From NCBI GenBank assembly GCA_900320285.1, contig ONRQ01000015.1:1-36245 (forward strand): a DNA stretch of 36,245 nt, written 5' to 3'. A program made the position numbers and the translations under genes. The stretch's first letter is position 1, and every line of letters starts with the position of its first letter. Under the pieces are notes generated by a model, which did not search any database, was not told the DNA's origin, and was given only the letters and a program-made list of their open reading frames with translations. Shown here piece by piece: positions 6,611 to 14,645 of the stretch. Origin of the DNA: an uncultured Eubacteriales bacterium. Its GTDB lineage: Bacteria; Bacillota; Clostridia; Peptostreptococcales; Anaerovoracaceae.

Positions 6611-8227
6611 TTAATTGGATGTTACTGACAGCAGTGTCGGAAGCAGCTGTTTTTTGCGGCTCATTACTCCCGGCATATCGTAAATCTGCTTATCGATCTT
6701 TGCGTAAGGCAGATCGCGATTAGCCTTATTATTGGATGTGAACAGTACACTGTTCTCCCTGAGCACATCTGTCACCATGAGGAGTGTCCAGTCGAGGGCC
6801 TGCGAGTCAGCGATCTTCTGCAGCGCGTCAATGTATGTCTGCGCATATTCCCTTATATCCGACAGAGTAGTGACTTCGCACTGACCGATGCCCATCTTTG
6901 TGCCGCCGTTCTCGTATTTCTTGAAGTCCGAAAGGATCATCGTATCCGGATCCTGTGTCGCCAGGTTGTCTGAAATGCTGAAGAGCTTCTCGCCGAATTC
7001 CTGAACGCTCGGCACCTTTGCGATCCTCGCGAGCATCTCCACCGCCTGCATGTCCTGCATGGTCGTAGTCGGGCTGCGTAGGATCAGCGTGTCGGCGATT
7101 ATACCGGTGAGCATCGTCCTGGCTGCATACTGATCAGGCATTATTCCGTGCCTGATGTACTGCTGATAGATTATCGTGTTGACGCTGCCGAGCGGCTCGG
7201 CGGCGATGAATATCGGCATCGTTGTGGATAGAGAGTCGAGTCTGTGGTGGTCAATGATCTCCACGACGTCTGCAGTCTCGATTCCCTCGATACTCTGTGC
7301 CGGTTCGTTGTGGTCAACCATTATCACTTTGTTGACCGGTCTTTCGAGGAAGCAGCGCCTTGTGACGAAGCCCTTGAACTCGCCTTTCTCCATTACGGCA
7401 AGGCCTCTGATGTGAGAGCTCATGAATATCTTTCTGCCCTCAACGAACAGATCATCTATGTCGATGGTCTCGGTCCTGGACTCCATCATCGATTCGATCG
7501 ACTCCGCAAGTCTGATCCTCCTGAGAGTCTCTGCCGTGCCGAGGCTGGTCATGAATACCGATCCCTCAAATCCACTGAAGTCCACATCCGGAGCTTTTTC
7601 TGTAGCTGCAAGGATTATGGCAGGAACCTGCTTTTTGACAGCCAGCTCGATATGCTCTTTGCGCGTTCCAAGCACTACGATGCAGTTCCCTATCTCCTCG
7701 AGCATATCTCCATATGCTTCATATGTGCCTGCGCCGACCAGCAGGGATCCTTCAATGGTATCGCTCTTTCCCCTGCGAAGCAGCTCTCCCGGAATGACCC
7801 GGAGTATGTTGTCTATCGTAAAGCTGTATGTCGGAATCGCTTCCTTGTTGTCGCGCAGGAACCAGCCCGTGATGTCATCGACACTCAGTAGTCCCTTGAA
7901 ATCTTTTCCATCATATATAGGAACGACTGACGGATTATCCTCGTTATATGCATTCACGAGGGCAAAAATCGGTGCGCCTGCCTGTATGTGCATCTGCGGC
8001 TTGAGCATAACGTCTCTGACCTTAGGGAACACATCCTTTTTATACGGCGGGACCTCAATTCCCATCGCTTCCATCTGCTCCCTCACCTGATCGGATACAG
8101 GGCTGCAGTGGATGGCGATGTATTCATTCTCGCTGTCCGTAAGATTTTTGAGGTTGGCATACGCGGATGCAGCGCAGAGGCTGTCGAGGTCCGGATTCCT
8201 GTGACCTGTAATATATACTTTTCCCAT
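6611..8227 (-). CDS. ppaC: Manganese-dependent family II inorganic pyrophosphatase with CBS-DRTGG-CBS insert
   Basis: 538 residues, against about 310 for plain family II enzymes. The DHH-type N-terminal domain is split: H9, D13 and D15 in the opening motif, then the insert (first CBS about 65-125, DRTGG-like domain about 130-245, second CBS about 246-298), then V-D-H-N at 304-307 and D326-H327-H328, and a DHHA2 domain from about 400. The enzyme hydrolyses pyrophosphate to phosphate with Mn2+ or Co2+; in relatives the CBS pair binds adenine nucleotides (AMP inhibits, ATP activates), and diadenosine polyphosphates also activate the DRTGG-containing forms. AAAGGAG precedes the ATG. Transcribed alone or with the alpha-glucosidase gene (111 nt downstream). 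Confidence 0.95.
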   Translation of the reverse strand: MGKVYITGHRNPDLDSLCAASAYANLKNLTDSENEYIAIHCSPVSDQVREQMEAMGIEVPPYKKDVFPKVRDVMLKPQMHIQAGAPIFALVNAYNEDNPSVVPIYDGKDFKGLLSVDDITGWFLRDNKEAIPTYSFTIDNILRVIPGELLRRGKSDTIEGSLLVGAGTYEAYGDMLEEIGNCIVVLGTRKEHIELAVKKQVPAIILAATEKAPDVDFSGFEGSVFMTSLGTAETLRRIRLAESIESMMESRTETIDIDDLFVEGRKIFMSSHIRGLAVMEKGEFKGFVTRRCFLERPVNKVIMVDHNEPAQSIEGIETADVVEIIDHHRLDSLSTTMPIFIAAEPLGSVNTIIYQQYIRHGIMPDQYAARTMLTGIIADTLILRSPTTTMQDMQAVEMLARIAKVPSVQEFGEKLFSISDNLATQDPDTMILSDFKKYENGGTKMGIGQCEVTTLSDIREYAQTYIDALQKIADSQALDWTLLMVTDVLRENSVLFTSNNKANRDLPYAKIDKQIYDMPGVMSRKKQLLPTLLSVTSN

Positions 8228-8311
8228 ACTAATCTCCTTTTGCTGTTAGCGCTGGCTGTTGTCTGCTGACTCTTTTGCTATAAAGCCAGACCATTTTCTG
8301 CCGGTCCGTTT

Positions 8312-8701
8312 TTATTTTATTTTTGCCTCTGTACGGGCCATGAACTTTTCCGTGTTTATAATGAAGCGTTCGTGCATGCCTTCACCTATAAGGCCGGCAT
8401 CGTCGCTTGCGCTTACTTTGAAGATGAGCCTGCGTCCGTCGACTTCCACGAGCTCGCTTTCGCATGTGATGTGCGCGCCTACCGGACTTGCCGAGAGGTG
8501 CGATACGTCAAGTTTTGTACCGACCGTGCTTCTGCCCTCTTCCATGCAAGGCTCCACGCTCGCCCATGCTGTATTCTCCATCAGAGCTATCATCGCCGGA
8601 GTCGCGTAGACCTGCAGTCCGCCACTTCCCCACGCATTTGCGCACAGCTCCTCAGTGACTATCATCTCATTTCTGTTTTTGATTCCCGTCTTCAGTTCCA
8701 T
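8312..8701 (-). CDS. FlK-like hotdog thioesterase
   Basis: 129 residues, one hotdog domain of the fluoroacetyl-CoA thioesterase-like family. The T-P-A-M-I-A-L-M-E-N-T-A segment (about residues 34-45) carries the conserved Glu on the central helix, and a following S-T-V-G-T-K-L-D-V-S-H block carries the conserved His; a Thr/Glu/His arrangement is used by FlK. In gut anaerobes these genes usually encode general acyl-CoA thioesterases of unknown substrate; fluoroacetate detoxification is not implied. Weak SD (AAAGG). It lies between the pyrophosphatase and LtrA genes in the same direction. Confidence 0.85.
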   Translation of the reverse strand: MELKTGIKNRNEMIVTEELCANAWGSGGLQVYATPAMIALMENTAWASVEPCMEEGRSTVGTKLDVSHLSASPVGAHITCESELVEVDGRRLIFKVSASDDAGLIGEGMHERFIINTEKFMARTEAKIK

Positions 8702-8759
8702 GTATTATACCTTTTCTGTATTGCTCCTCGTAAACCCTATAACATGTATCCGTGCAGCT

Positions 8760-9917
8760 CTAAGAAGCACACTCCGCCGCTTCTTCTGCGGCAACTTTCT
8801 TTCCGACTCGGTAGAACACCGCGAATACGCTCCACACATAGATGACCGTGATCAGGATATGTGCGCGCGGCACATTCATGAACGCCATCATCAGCATAAC
8901 GAAGCAAATAGTCATGAGCCAGAGCTTCTGCATGAACGCTCCGTTGATATGGCACCTCACCTTTGCGTATCTGCCCAGAGCGAACAGGAACGCGAAGTAT
9001 CCCACCATCGACGCGACAAGGAATACCATTTTCGGCCTGATCGCCACCTCTTCCTCGCGCATGAACTCGAGCGACGCTGTAATATTGTTGAGCCCGAATA
9101 TGATGAAGATATGGATCAGCATATACAACAGACCGTTGTCTTCCCTGTTCCTGTCGAGCAGTTTGTCGTAGATGACCTCGTACGACAGGAAGAGCCCCAC
9201 TACTATGAGGAATGCCATCAGTGAGAAGTAGATGACGCTCCAGTCGAAGCTTCCGTCTCCCACAAAGTACGATGAGATCACGACGATCATTTCGCCGAAA
9301 GTGAATACTACGTAGAGCATGGCCCGCTCAGTCAGGTGACTGAAGTCGATCAGACCGCTGACGCCGGTTCTCTTGCCCAGGAAGGTCATCACGATACCGA
9401 GTACCACTGCGGTGAATGCGATCGGCGGGGCAAGTGCCGGCTTCACCACTGAAGCGGCAAGCACTATGGCTGCCTCGATGAAGAGTGTCATCGTCATCCG
9501 CTTTATGACTTCGCAATTCCATACATCCGTCTTATGGTTGCGCAACTCTATCGCGTACTGCATGCCGATGTTGATCAGTATGAGTCCCCAGGCTATGTGA
9601 TACTGCGCCTGATACATATGCCAGTCGCTGCGTGTGCTCTCGCCCAGGAAATACATCAGGTACATAGTGATCAGCAGAAAGACGTGATCACGCACTCCGT
9701 TGCGGCCGAACATGTTTATATAGAATGTAGTGAAGTTCCAGATCTGGATGATCGCCAGCGTGCAGAGTATGTACGCAAGAAATGCGTCAAGCGAAACAAA
9801 GCCTCCTTCGATATGCCCGAGGAGCGCGTTGTTCCGACCCGCCATGTATACGAATACCAGATCGTATATGAGCTCCAGATATTCTACTTTCTTTTCTTCG
9901 TTTTTAAGTGGAAGCAT
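8760..9917 (-). CDS. Low temperature requirement protein A (LtrA) family membrane protein
   Basis: 385 residues with roughly ten to twelve hydrophobic spans. The N terminus has the hallmark V-E-Y-L-E-L-I-Y-D-L-V-F-V-Y block (residues 11-24), and a mid-protein F-T-F-G-E-M-I-V-V-I-S segment matches the second LtrA signature. The family is named after a Listeria gene needed at low temperature, but its molecular role remains unclear. C-terminal tail short and acidic/alanine-rich. Upstream site is weak (CAGGAA well upstream). Separated by 32 nt from the flavodoxin gene, so possibly co-transcribed with it. Confidence 0.9.
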   Translation of the reverse strand: MLPLKNEEKKVEYLELIYDLVFVYMAGRNNALLGHIEGGFVSLDAFLAYILCTLAIIQIWNFTTFYINMFGRNGVRDHVFLLITMYLMYFLGESTRSDWHMYQAQYHIAWGLILINIGMQYAIELRNHKTDVWNCEVIKRMTMTLFIEAAIVLAASVVKPALAPPIAFTAVVLGIVMTFLGKRTGVSGLIDFSHLTERAMLYVVFTFGEMIVVISSYFVGDGSFDWSVIYFSLMAFLIVVGLFLSYEVIYDKLLDRNREDNGLLYMLIHIFIIFGLNNITASLEFMREEEVAIRPKMVFLVASMVGYFAFLFALGRYAKVRCHINGAFMQKLWLMTICFVMLMMAFMNVPRAHILITVIYVWSVFAVFYRVGKKVAAEEAAECAS

Positions 9918-9949
9918 TTAGTCTGTCCGGATGGTTCCTGTTTAAGCGG

Positions 9950-10474
9950 CTACTTATCACCCAGATGCTTCTGTGCCCAGGCTGTTACCTTTTCCTTTGC
10001 ATCGGCTGCAGACGAACCCTTTATGGCAAGTGCCTTTTCGACCTTGGCATGTGTGCAGAATTTCTTCAGATCTTTTCTGCTGTTGGCCTCGCCGCTTCCC
10101 TCGTGTGTCATTACAGGGAACACATGCTTGCCCCTGAAGTGCAGCTTCTCAAGCTGGCCGAATACAGCGCAGGGATAAGTGCCCCACCAGCATGGTCCCG
10201 CGATAACAATGTTGTCATAATCGCTTATGTCTCGCAGATATGCCTTGAGTTTAGGGCGTGCATTATCTCTCTGCTCCTGCTTCGCAACTTCCGTGCACTC
10301 TATGTAATCAGCCGGGTATTCCTTCACTGTCTCGATCTCGAAGAGGTCGGCTCCGACCGCGTCACGGATGTATTCAGCAATGAGCTCGGTATTGCCCTTC
10401 TCGAGCTCGACTATATCGCCGTTAACGTAATTCTGTCCCTTGCGGGAAAAAAATATCACAAGATTTCTGGCCAT
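9950..10474 (-). CDS. Flavodoxin
   Basis: 174 residues, single flavodoxin fold. The FMN phosphate loop region is F-F-S-R-K-G-Q-N-Y (residues 8-16), followed by a 90s-loop-like G-P-C-W-W-G-T-Y-P (near residue 93-101) and a second flavin loop with H-E-G-S-G-E (near 123-128). It matches the family seen in clostridial genomes as 'flavodoxin', a low-potential electron carrier or NAD(P)H quinone reductase-like protein. AGGAG lies upstream of ATG 10474. It is divergent from the flavodiiron gene across a 207-nt region, which may link the two to shared redox control; that link is inference. Confidence 0.88.
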   Translation of the reverse strand: MARNLVIFFSRKGQNYVNGDIVELEKGNTELIAEYIRDAVGADLFEIETVKEYPADYIECTEVAKQEQRDNARPKLKAYLRDISDYDNIVIAGPCWWGTYPCAVFGQLEKLHFRGKHVFPVMTHEGSGEANSRKDLKKFCTHAKVEKALAIKGSSAADAKEKVTAWAQKHLGDK

Positions 10475-10507
10475 TTCTGCTCCTGTTCTGATTATTATTT
10501 CCTAAAT

Positions 10508-10516
10508 ATTATAGCA
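10508..10516 (-). promoter_or_regulatory. Extended -10 promoter for flavodoxin
   Basis: Minus strand TGC followed by perfect TATAAT (10513-10508). No good -35 at 16-18 nt, typical of extended -10 promoters. It is 34 nt upstream of the flavodoxin ATG. Confidence 0.5.
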
Positions 10517-10681
10517 TACGGCTTGTATTGTTTTTGTACATAATACGCACCCTTTTTTTCTCGTGTTTATCACATGAGTAATGTACTATCTTGGTATATA
10601 AGCAACCTGCCTCAGGCGCGCCGCTACAGAGATGTATTTTTGGCATCAGGCCTGCGCCATTACACAAGAAAGGGGAAGACT

Positions 10682-13246
10682 ATGAGTTCGTTAAAACTTA
10701 CGGATACGCTGTGGTGGAACGGCGCGCTCGATCCGGATACCCATATCTCGGACGTAATCGTGCAGATGGAATTCGGCACCACATACAACTCATACACTCT
10801 TAAGGGCAGCGAAAAGACGGCTCTTATAGAGACATCAAAGTACAAATTCTGGGAGGCCTTCAAGGGCGAGCTCGATGATGCGGTAGACATCACCAAGGTC
10901 GACTACATCATCATGGATCACACCGAGCCTGATCACTCGGGAACGCTCGAGAAGCTGCTGGCAATCAACCCGAAGATCACGGTAGTCTGCACAGGCACTG
11001 CGGCAAGCTTCCTGAAGGAGATCATGAACACCGACTTCCGTGTCATGACTGTCAAGGAGGGCGACACCCTCTCGCTCGGCGACAAGACGTTGCATTTCAT
11101 GCCTGTGCCTAACCTGCACTGGCCTGACACCATGTTCACTTATTGCGAAGAGGACAAGACCCTCTATACATGCGACGTGTTCGGCGCTCACTACTGCCCG
11201 CCGTCGGGTGATGTAAGGCGCAGCAGGCTGACCGGTCAGGACGAAGCCAACTACAAACGCACGATGCAGGATTACTTCAACATCATCATCGGACCTTACA
11301 AGAATCCGTTCATGAACATGGCCCTTGAGAGGATCAAGGATCTCGACATTCAGATGATATGCCCAGGCCACGGCCCTGTGCTTGACGCCGGCATCGACTG
11401 GGTAATGGAGAAATATCACGAATGGTGTGCGAGACCTGAGAAGAAAGACACCAGGCTGGTGGTCATTCCTTACGTAAGCGCTTACGGATACACCGGGCTC
11501 CTCGCTGACAAGATCGAGGAAGGTCTGAAGGCAAGCGGACCTATCGAGGTCCATAAGTACGACATGGTATTCGAGGAGGACGTTGCGGGAGTCATCGCTG
11601 ACCTCAACGCGGCTGACGGCATACTCTTCGGAACACCGACTATCGTTGCGGATGCGCTGAAGCCTATCTGGGATCTCACAACGAGCATCTTTCCTCCTCT
11701 CATGAAGGGCAAGCTCGCGAGCGCGTTCGGCTGCTACGGCTGGAGCGGTGAAGGTGTACCTAACATAATCGAGAGACTTAAGCAACTCAAGATGAAGGTG
11801 CTCGACGGCTACCGCATCAGGTTCAAGCCGAGCGAGACAGAACAGCTCGACGCATTCGACTTCGGATACAACTTCGGCTGCGTGCTGCAGAACAAGGAAG
11901 TAAAGAAGTCTGACACTCCTGCCGGAGCAAAGAAGATGGTCAAGTGCGTGGTCTGCGGGGCCGAGTTTGAGGAAGGCACAGACACATGCCCGGTCTGCGG
12001 AGTCGGCAGCGACAAATTTGTTCCGGTCGAATCCAAGGCGACAAGTTTCAAAAAGGATACCGATGAGAAGTTCGTCATTCTGGGAGGAGGTCCGGCAGCA
12101 AAGAGCGCGGCTGAGGCAATCAGAGACCGCAACAGCAAAGCAGTCATTACAATCGTTACTCAGGAGTCCGACCTGCCTTACAACAGACCGATGCTCACTA
12201 AGGCTCTTCTTTCGGATTTCTCGGGCAACCAGGCTGCGATTGAAGGACCTGAGTGGTACGAAGAGCGGAACATCTACTTCATGGCAGACACCACAGTCAC
12301 TAAAATCAATACCGCAGCAAAGAGTGTTGATCTCATACTCCCTGACGGCAGCAATGGAGCGCTCATTTACGACAAGCTGATCTACACTCTCGGCGCTTTC
12401 TGCTTCGTGCCTCCTATCAAGGGAGCCGACCTCGCTCACGTGGCAAGTGTCAGAAACATTGCGGATACAGTCCGTATCAAGAAAGTGCTTGAGGAGCGCG
12501 ATGCCAAAGAAGTCGTCTGCATAGGCGGAGGCGTAATGGGACTCGAAGGCGCATGGGAGCTGAAGCTCGGCGGATATGATGTGACCGTACTCGAGACCGC
12601 ACCTGGTCTGCTTCCTCGCCAGCTCGATGATCCGGCATCGGCCATGGTCGAAAGCATCTGCAACGCAGCAGGTGTGAAGATCGTTACCGGAGCTAAGATC
12701 GTAGAGATCACAGAGGACGCAGTAGTGCTCGATGACGGCACCACCTTCCCTGCCCAGCTCGTGATCATGTCGACAGGTATGAGGCCTTACACAAAGGTCG
12801 CCGAGGACAGCGGCATTGAAGTCGATAAATGGGTCAAGGCTAACGACCGCATGGAAACGAATGTGAAAGATGTCTACGCTGCAGGCGACTGCTGCGTGAT
12901 CAACGGACAGCCACAGGCATTCTGGGCTCAGGCTATCGAGACAGGCCGCATCGCGGGAGCCAATGCTGCAGGCGAGGCGCTTGAGTACAAGGCTCTCGGA
13001 AGTGCGCTGGTCATCAACGCGATGAATACGAGCATATTCGCTCTTGGTACAAACGGCAAGGATCCTGACAAGACATTCCGTACAGTTGAGTTCAGAGACG
13101 ACCAGAGAGGCAACTATGAGAAGTACTACTTCCACAACAACCGCCTCGAGGGAGTCATCCTGGTCGGAGACACAGACCGCATGATAGAGCTCAGCGAGAA
13201 AGTCGACAAGCACGCAACATACAAGGAAATGTTCGGCCGCAAATAG
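10682..13246 (+). CDS. Multidomain flavodiiron NADH:O2 oxidoreductase (FDP-rubredoxin-NROR fusion)
   Basis: 854 residues from ATG 10682, which has AAAGGGGAAG just upstream; a frame extension to 10574 is not homologous. Domain 1 (1-250): metallo-beta-lactamase diiron core with all ligands, H80-x-E82-x-D84-H85, H146, D165 and H230. Domain 2 (about 258-405): FMN-binding flavodoxin. Domain 3: short-spaced rubredoxin, C422/C425 and C436/C439, only ten residues between pairs. Domain 4 (463-854): FAD/NAD(P)-dependent rubredoxin oxidoreductase with G-G-G-P-A-A near 468 and V-Y-A-A-G-D-C near the end. Known class F enzymes (for example Clostridioides difficile FdpF) reduce O2 to water with NADH without partner proteins. 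This is oxygen defence for an anaerobe. Monocistronic, with a terminator downstream. Confidence 0.95.
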   Translation: MSSLKLTDTLWWNGALDPDTHISDVIVQMEFGTTYNSYTLKGSEKTALIETSKYKFWEAFKGELDDAVDITKVDYIIMDHTEPDHSGTLEKLLAINPKITVVCTGTAASFLKEIMNTDFRVMTVKEGDTLSLGDKTLHFMPVPNLHWPDTMFTYCEEDKTLYTCDVFGAHYCPPSGDVRRSRLTGQDEANYKRTMQDYFNIIIGPYKNPFMNMALERIKDLDIQMICPGHGPVLDAGIDWVMEKYHEWCARPEKKDTRLVVIPYVSAYGYTGLLADKIEEGLKASGPIEVHKYDMVFEEDVAGVIADLNAADGILFGTPTIVADALKPIWDLTTSIFPPLMKGKLASAFGCYGWSGEGVPNIIERLKQLKMKVLDGYRIRFKPSETEQLDAFDFGYNFGCVLQNKEVKKSDTPAGAKKMVKCVVCGAEFEEGTDTCPVCGVGSDKFVPVESKATSFKKDTDEKFVILGGGPAAKSAAEAIRDRNSKAVITIVTQESDLPYNRPMLTKALLSDFSGNQAAIEGPEWYEERNIYFMADTTVTKINTAAKSVDLILPDGSNGALIYDKLIYTLGAFCFVPPIKGADLAHVASVRNIADTVRIKKVLEERDAKEVVCIGGGVMGLEGAWELKLGGYDVTVLETAPGLLPRQLDDPASAMVESICNAAGVKIVTGAKIVEITEDAVVLDDGTTFPAQLVIMSTGMRPYTKVAEDSGIEVDKWVKANDRMETNVKDVYAAGDCCVINGQPQAFWAQAIETGRIAGANAAGEALEYKALGSALVINAMNTSIFALGTNGKDPDKTFRTVEFRDDQRGNYEKYYFHNNRLEGVILVGDTDRMIELSEKVDKHATYKEMFGRK

Positions 13247-13257
13247 GCGAAACAAAA

Positions 13258-13282
13258 ACGACAGGGGTTCGTCCCCTGTCGT
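13258..13282 (+). terminator. Stem-loop after the flavodiiron gene
   Basis: ACGACAGGGG (13258-13267) pairs with CCCCTGTCGT (13273-13282): a perfect 10-bp stem with a TTCGT loop, 12 nt after the stop codon. Followed by TAAGTTAAG without a T-run, so it may stabilise the mRNA end, with the real terminator at 13310-13343. Confidence 0.6.
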
Positions 13283-13309
13283 TAAGTTAAGATACCGAAA
13301 TGTTTTACC

Positions 13310-13343
13310 GGGAACTGCAGAATATATGTAGTTCCCATTTTTT
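13310..13343 (+). terminator. Intrinsic terminator of the flavodiiron gene
   Basis: GGGAACTGCA (13310-13319) pairs with TGTAGTTCCC (13327-13336; one G-T pair), loop GAATATA, followed by ATTTTTT. Confidence 0.75.
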
Positions 13344-13413
13344 ATTTATGTAGATCAGTTTTTTATTTATGTAGTTCCCATTTTTTATTTATGTAGATCA
13401 GTTTTTTTATTGT
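13328..13413. repeat. 43-bp tandem repeat, two copies
   Basis: Two near-identical 43-bp copies (13328-13370 and 13371-13413). Each is itself two similar 21-22 bp halves, ATGTAGTTCCCA or ATGTAGATCAG followed by a T-rich TTTTTTATTT run, so there are four alternating sub-units. The first copy contains the 3' arm and T-run of the flavodiiron terminator, so the array looks like a duplication of terminator tail DNA. Confidence 0.85.
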
Positions 13414-13677
13414 GGATAACGACATTGGACTATGTGATTTTAATAAATGGGTAGTTCTGAGAACCAGCTTCCGTCTCAATTGTTGAAAACGAGCTTTTGG
13501 GACGGAAGTCACGAAGCAGTTTCGGTGCAAAACTTCCGTCCTAATTGTCGAAAATGGGCCTTTGGGACGGAAGTCTCGAAGCAGTTTCGGTGCAAAACTT
13601 CCGTCCTAATTGTCGAAAACGGGCCTTTGGGACGGAAGTCCGCAAACCACAATGAATAATTAAATCACTCAATATAA
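13344..13677. other. Gene-free repeat region
   Basis: Between the flavodiiron terminator and the cbiMQO terminator there is no credible gene. It holds the T-rich 43-bp repeats, a non-repeated stretch (13414-13467), the 65-bp hairpin array and an AT-rich spacer. Confidence 0.7.
13468..13640. repeat. 65-bp tandem hairpin repeat, three units
   Basis: Units begin at 13468, 13533 and 13598 (the third lacks the linker). Each starts with ACTTCCGTCC or a close variant and contains the reverse complement GGACGGAAGT 21-22 bases later, giving a 9-10 bp stem. The linker has CGAA-GCAGT-TTCG, a second small stem, then GGTGCAAAA. The second and third units are almost identical over the stem-loop; the first has more differences, mainly in loop positions. 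The spacing of 65 is not a multiple of three, which argues against coding. On either strand the product would be a string of alternating large and small hairpins. Confidence 0.85.
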
Positions 13678-13716
13678 AACATCAGGATTTTGCACGATTA
13701 TGCATTCCCTGATGTT
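13678..13716 (-). terminator. Terminator of the cbiMQO operon
   Basis: AACATCAGG (13678-13686) pairs with CCTGATGTT (13708-13716). On the minus strand the stem is followed by TTATATTGAG, giving a U-rich tail after the ATP-binding gene that ends at 13790. A small TGCA/TGCA pairing sits in the loop. Confidence 0.65.
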
Positions 13717-13789
13717 GTATCTTTTCGTTATGTCCCATTAACTTAATGACAGAATTTCAGTCCCCTGTCAGGACCTAGTTATGTGATAA

Positions 13790-14503
13790 TTACTGCATTC
13801 TGAGCGGGAGCTCCATGCGATTGGCTTCGAGCAGCTCCTTATTGCGTAGAATCTCATTAGCCGGACCGTCTGCCGCGATGCGTCCACCTGAGATGAGTAT
13901 GACCCTGTCACAGGTGTCGAGTATCATGTCGAGGTCGTGGGATGCTATGAGCTTTGTCTGCTCCAGCTCGCGTATCGTGTTGATTACAATTCGGCGGTTA
14001 TACGGGTCAAGTGCTGAAGTTGGCTCGTCCATAAGGATGGCCGCCGGATCCATGGCGAGTATAGTTGCGATTGCTGCCATGCGCTTCTCGCCTCCGGATA
14101 TCTTATGGTTATACCGGTTCTTGAGGTACTCAAGATTCAGGCGCGCCAGCACTTCGTCAACCCGTCTGTCGACCTCCTCGCGCGGAAGGCCGTAGTTGAG
14201 CGGTCCGAATATCATGTCCTCATAGACTGTCGGCATGAACATCTGGTTGTCGGAGTTCTGCAGCACAAAGCCGAGCTTAGCCCGGATGTCACCGAGCGTC
14301 TCCTTTTTCACTTCGATGCCGTCGATCAGCACCTTGCCCTCGCCCAGGAGAAGCCCAAGCAGGAGCTTCATGATGGTAGACTTTCCTGCTCCGTTGGCTC
14401 CGATCAGTCCGACTGACTCTCCTTTTTCGATCCTGAACGACATATCGTGCAGGACTTCCTTGCCTTTTTCATATGCAAAATTAACATTCTGGAATTCAAT
14501 CAT
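13790..14503 (-). CDS. cbiO: ECF-type nickel/cobalt transporter ATPase
   Basis: 237 residues from ATG 14503; a GTG at 14518 is in frame five codons upstream, and neither start has a clear SD (GGGG about nine bases upstream of ATG). A single ABC ATPase domain: Walker A G-A-N-G-A-G-K-S-T near residues 34-42, signature S-G-G-E-K-R, Walker B A-I-L-M-D-E-P-T-S-A-L-D-P, switch H in A-S-H-D. Third gene of cbiM-cbiQ-cbiO, all on the minus strand. It energises uptake of Ni2+ or Co2+ by the CbiM/CbiQ membrane complex. Separated from cbiQ by 142 nt with small hairpins. Confidence 0.9.
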   Translation of the reverse strand: MIEFQNVNFAYEKGKEVLHDMSFRIEKGESVGLIGANGAGKSTIMKLLLGLLLGEGKVLIDGIEVKKETLGDIRAKLGFVLQNSDNQMFMPTVYEDMIFGPLNYGLPREEVDRRVDEVLARLNLEYLKNRYNHKISGGEKRMAAIATILAMDPAAILMDEPTSALDPYNRRIVINTIRELEQTKLIASHDLDMILDTCDRVILISGGRIAADGPANEILRNKELLEANRMELPLRMQ

Positions 14504-14526
14504 TTTATATATCCCCACAGTCTATC

Positions 14527-14607
14527 CCGGTATGCACCGGTCAGTCCGAGTTATTCTTTTGTTATATTTTATGTGCAGTGAAATGCGATGATGTATTATT
14601 TCATCGC
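14527..14607. other. Paired hairpins between cbiQ and cbiO
   Basis: CCGGT-ATGC-ACCGG (14527-14540) and GCGATGA-TGTATTATT-TCATCGC (14585-14607) are perfect stems in the intercistronic space. They could tune the relative amount of ATPase message. No T-run follows, so they are not clear terminators. Confidence 0.45.
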
Positions 14608-14645
14608 TCCAGGCGGCAGATCTTGCATTTACTTGCATCTACTCT

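Noticed and set aside
5282-6628. 448-residue open frame antisense to the alpha-glucosidase gene
   Set aside because: Mirror frame of a conserved GH13 enzyme with all catalytic residues on the other strand.
10574-10681. 36-residue N-terminal extension of the flavodiiron protein
   Set aside because: No family homology and no SD at 10574; AAAGGGGAAG directly precedes the ATG at 10682, where family homology begins.
10835-13255. Long 806-residue open frame antisense to the flavodiiron gene
   Set aside because: It is the reverse shadow of a conserved multidomain enzyme; no signal, domain or SD.
13468-13640. CRISPR array
   Set aside because: Units are contiguous with no unique spacers and only three copies; the units contain internal inverted repeats instead of short direct repeats.
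13447-13659. Rightward 70-residue reading frame over the 65-bp repeats
   Set aside because: The repeat period of 65 is not a multiple of three, so the copies encode unrelated peptides in this frame; no SD.
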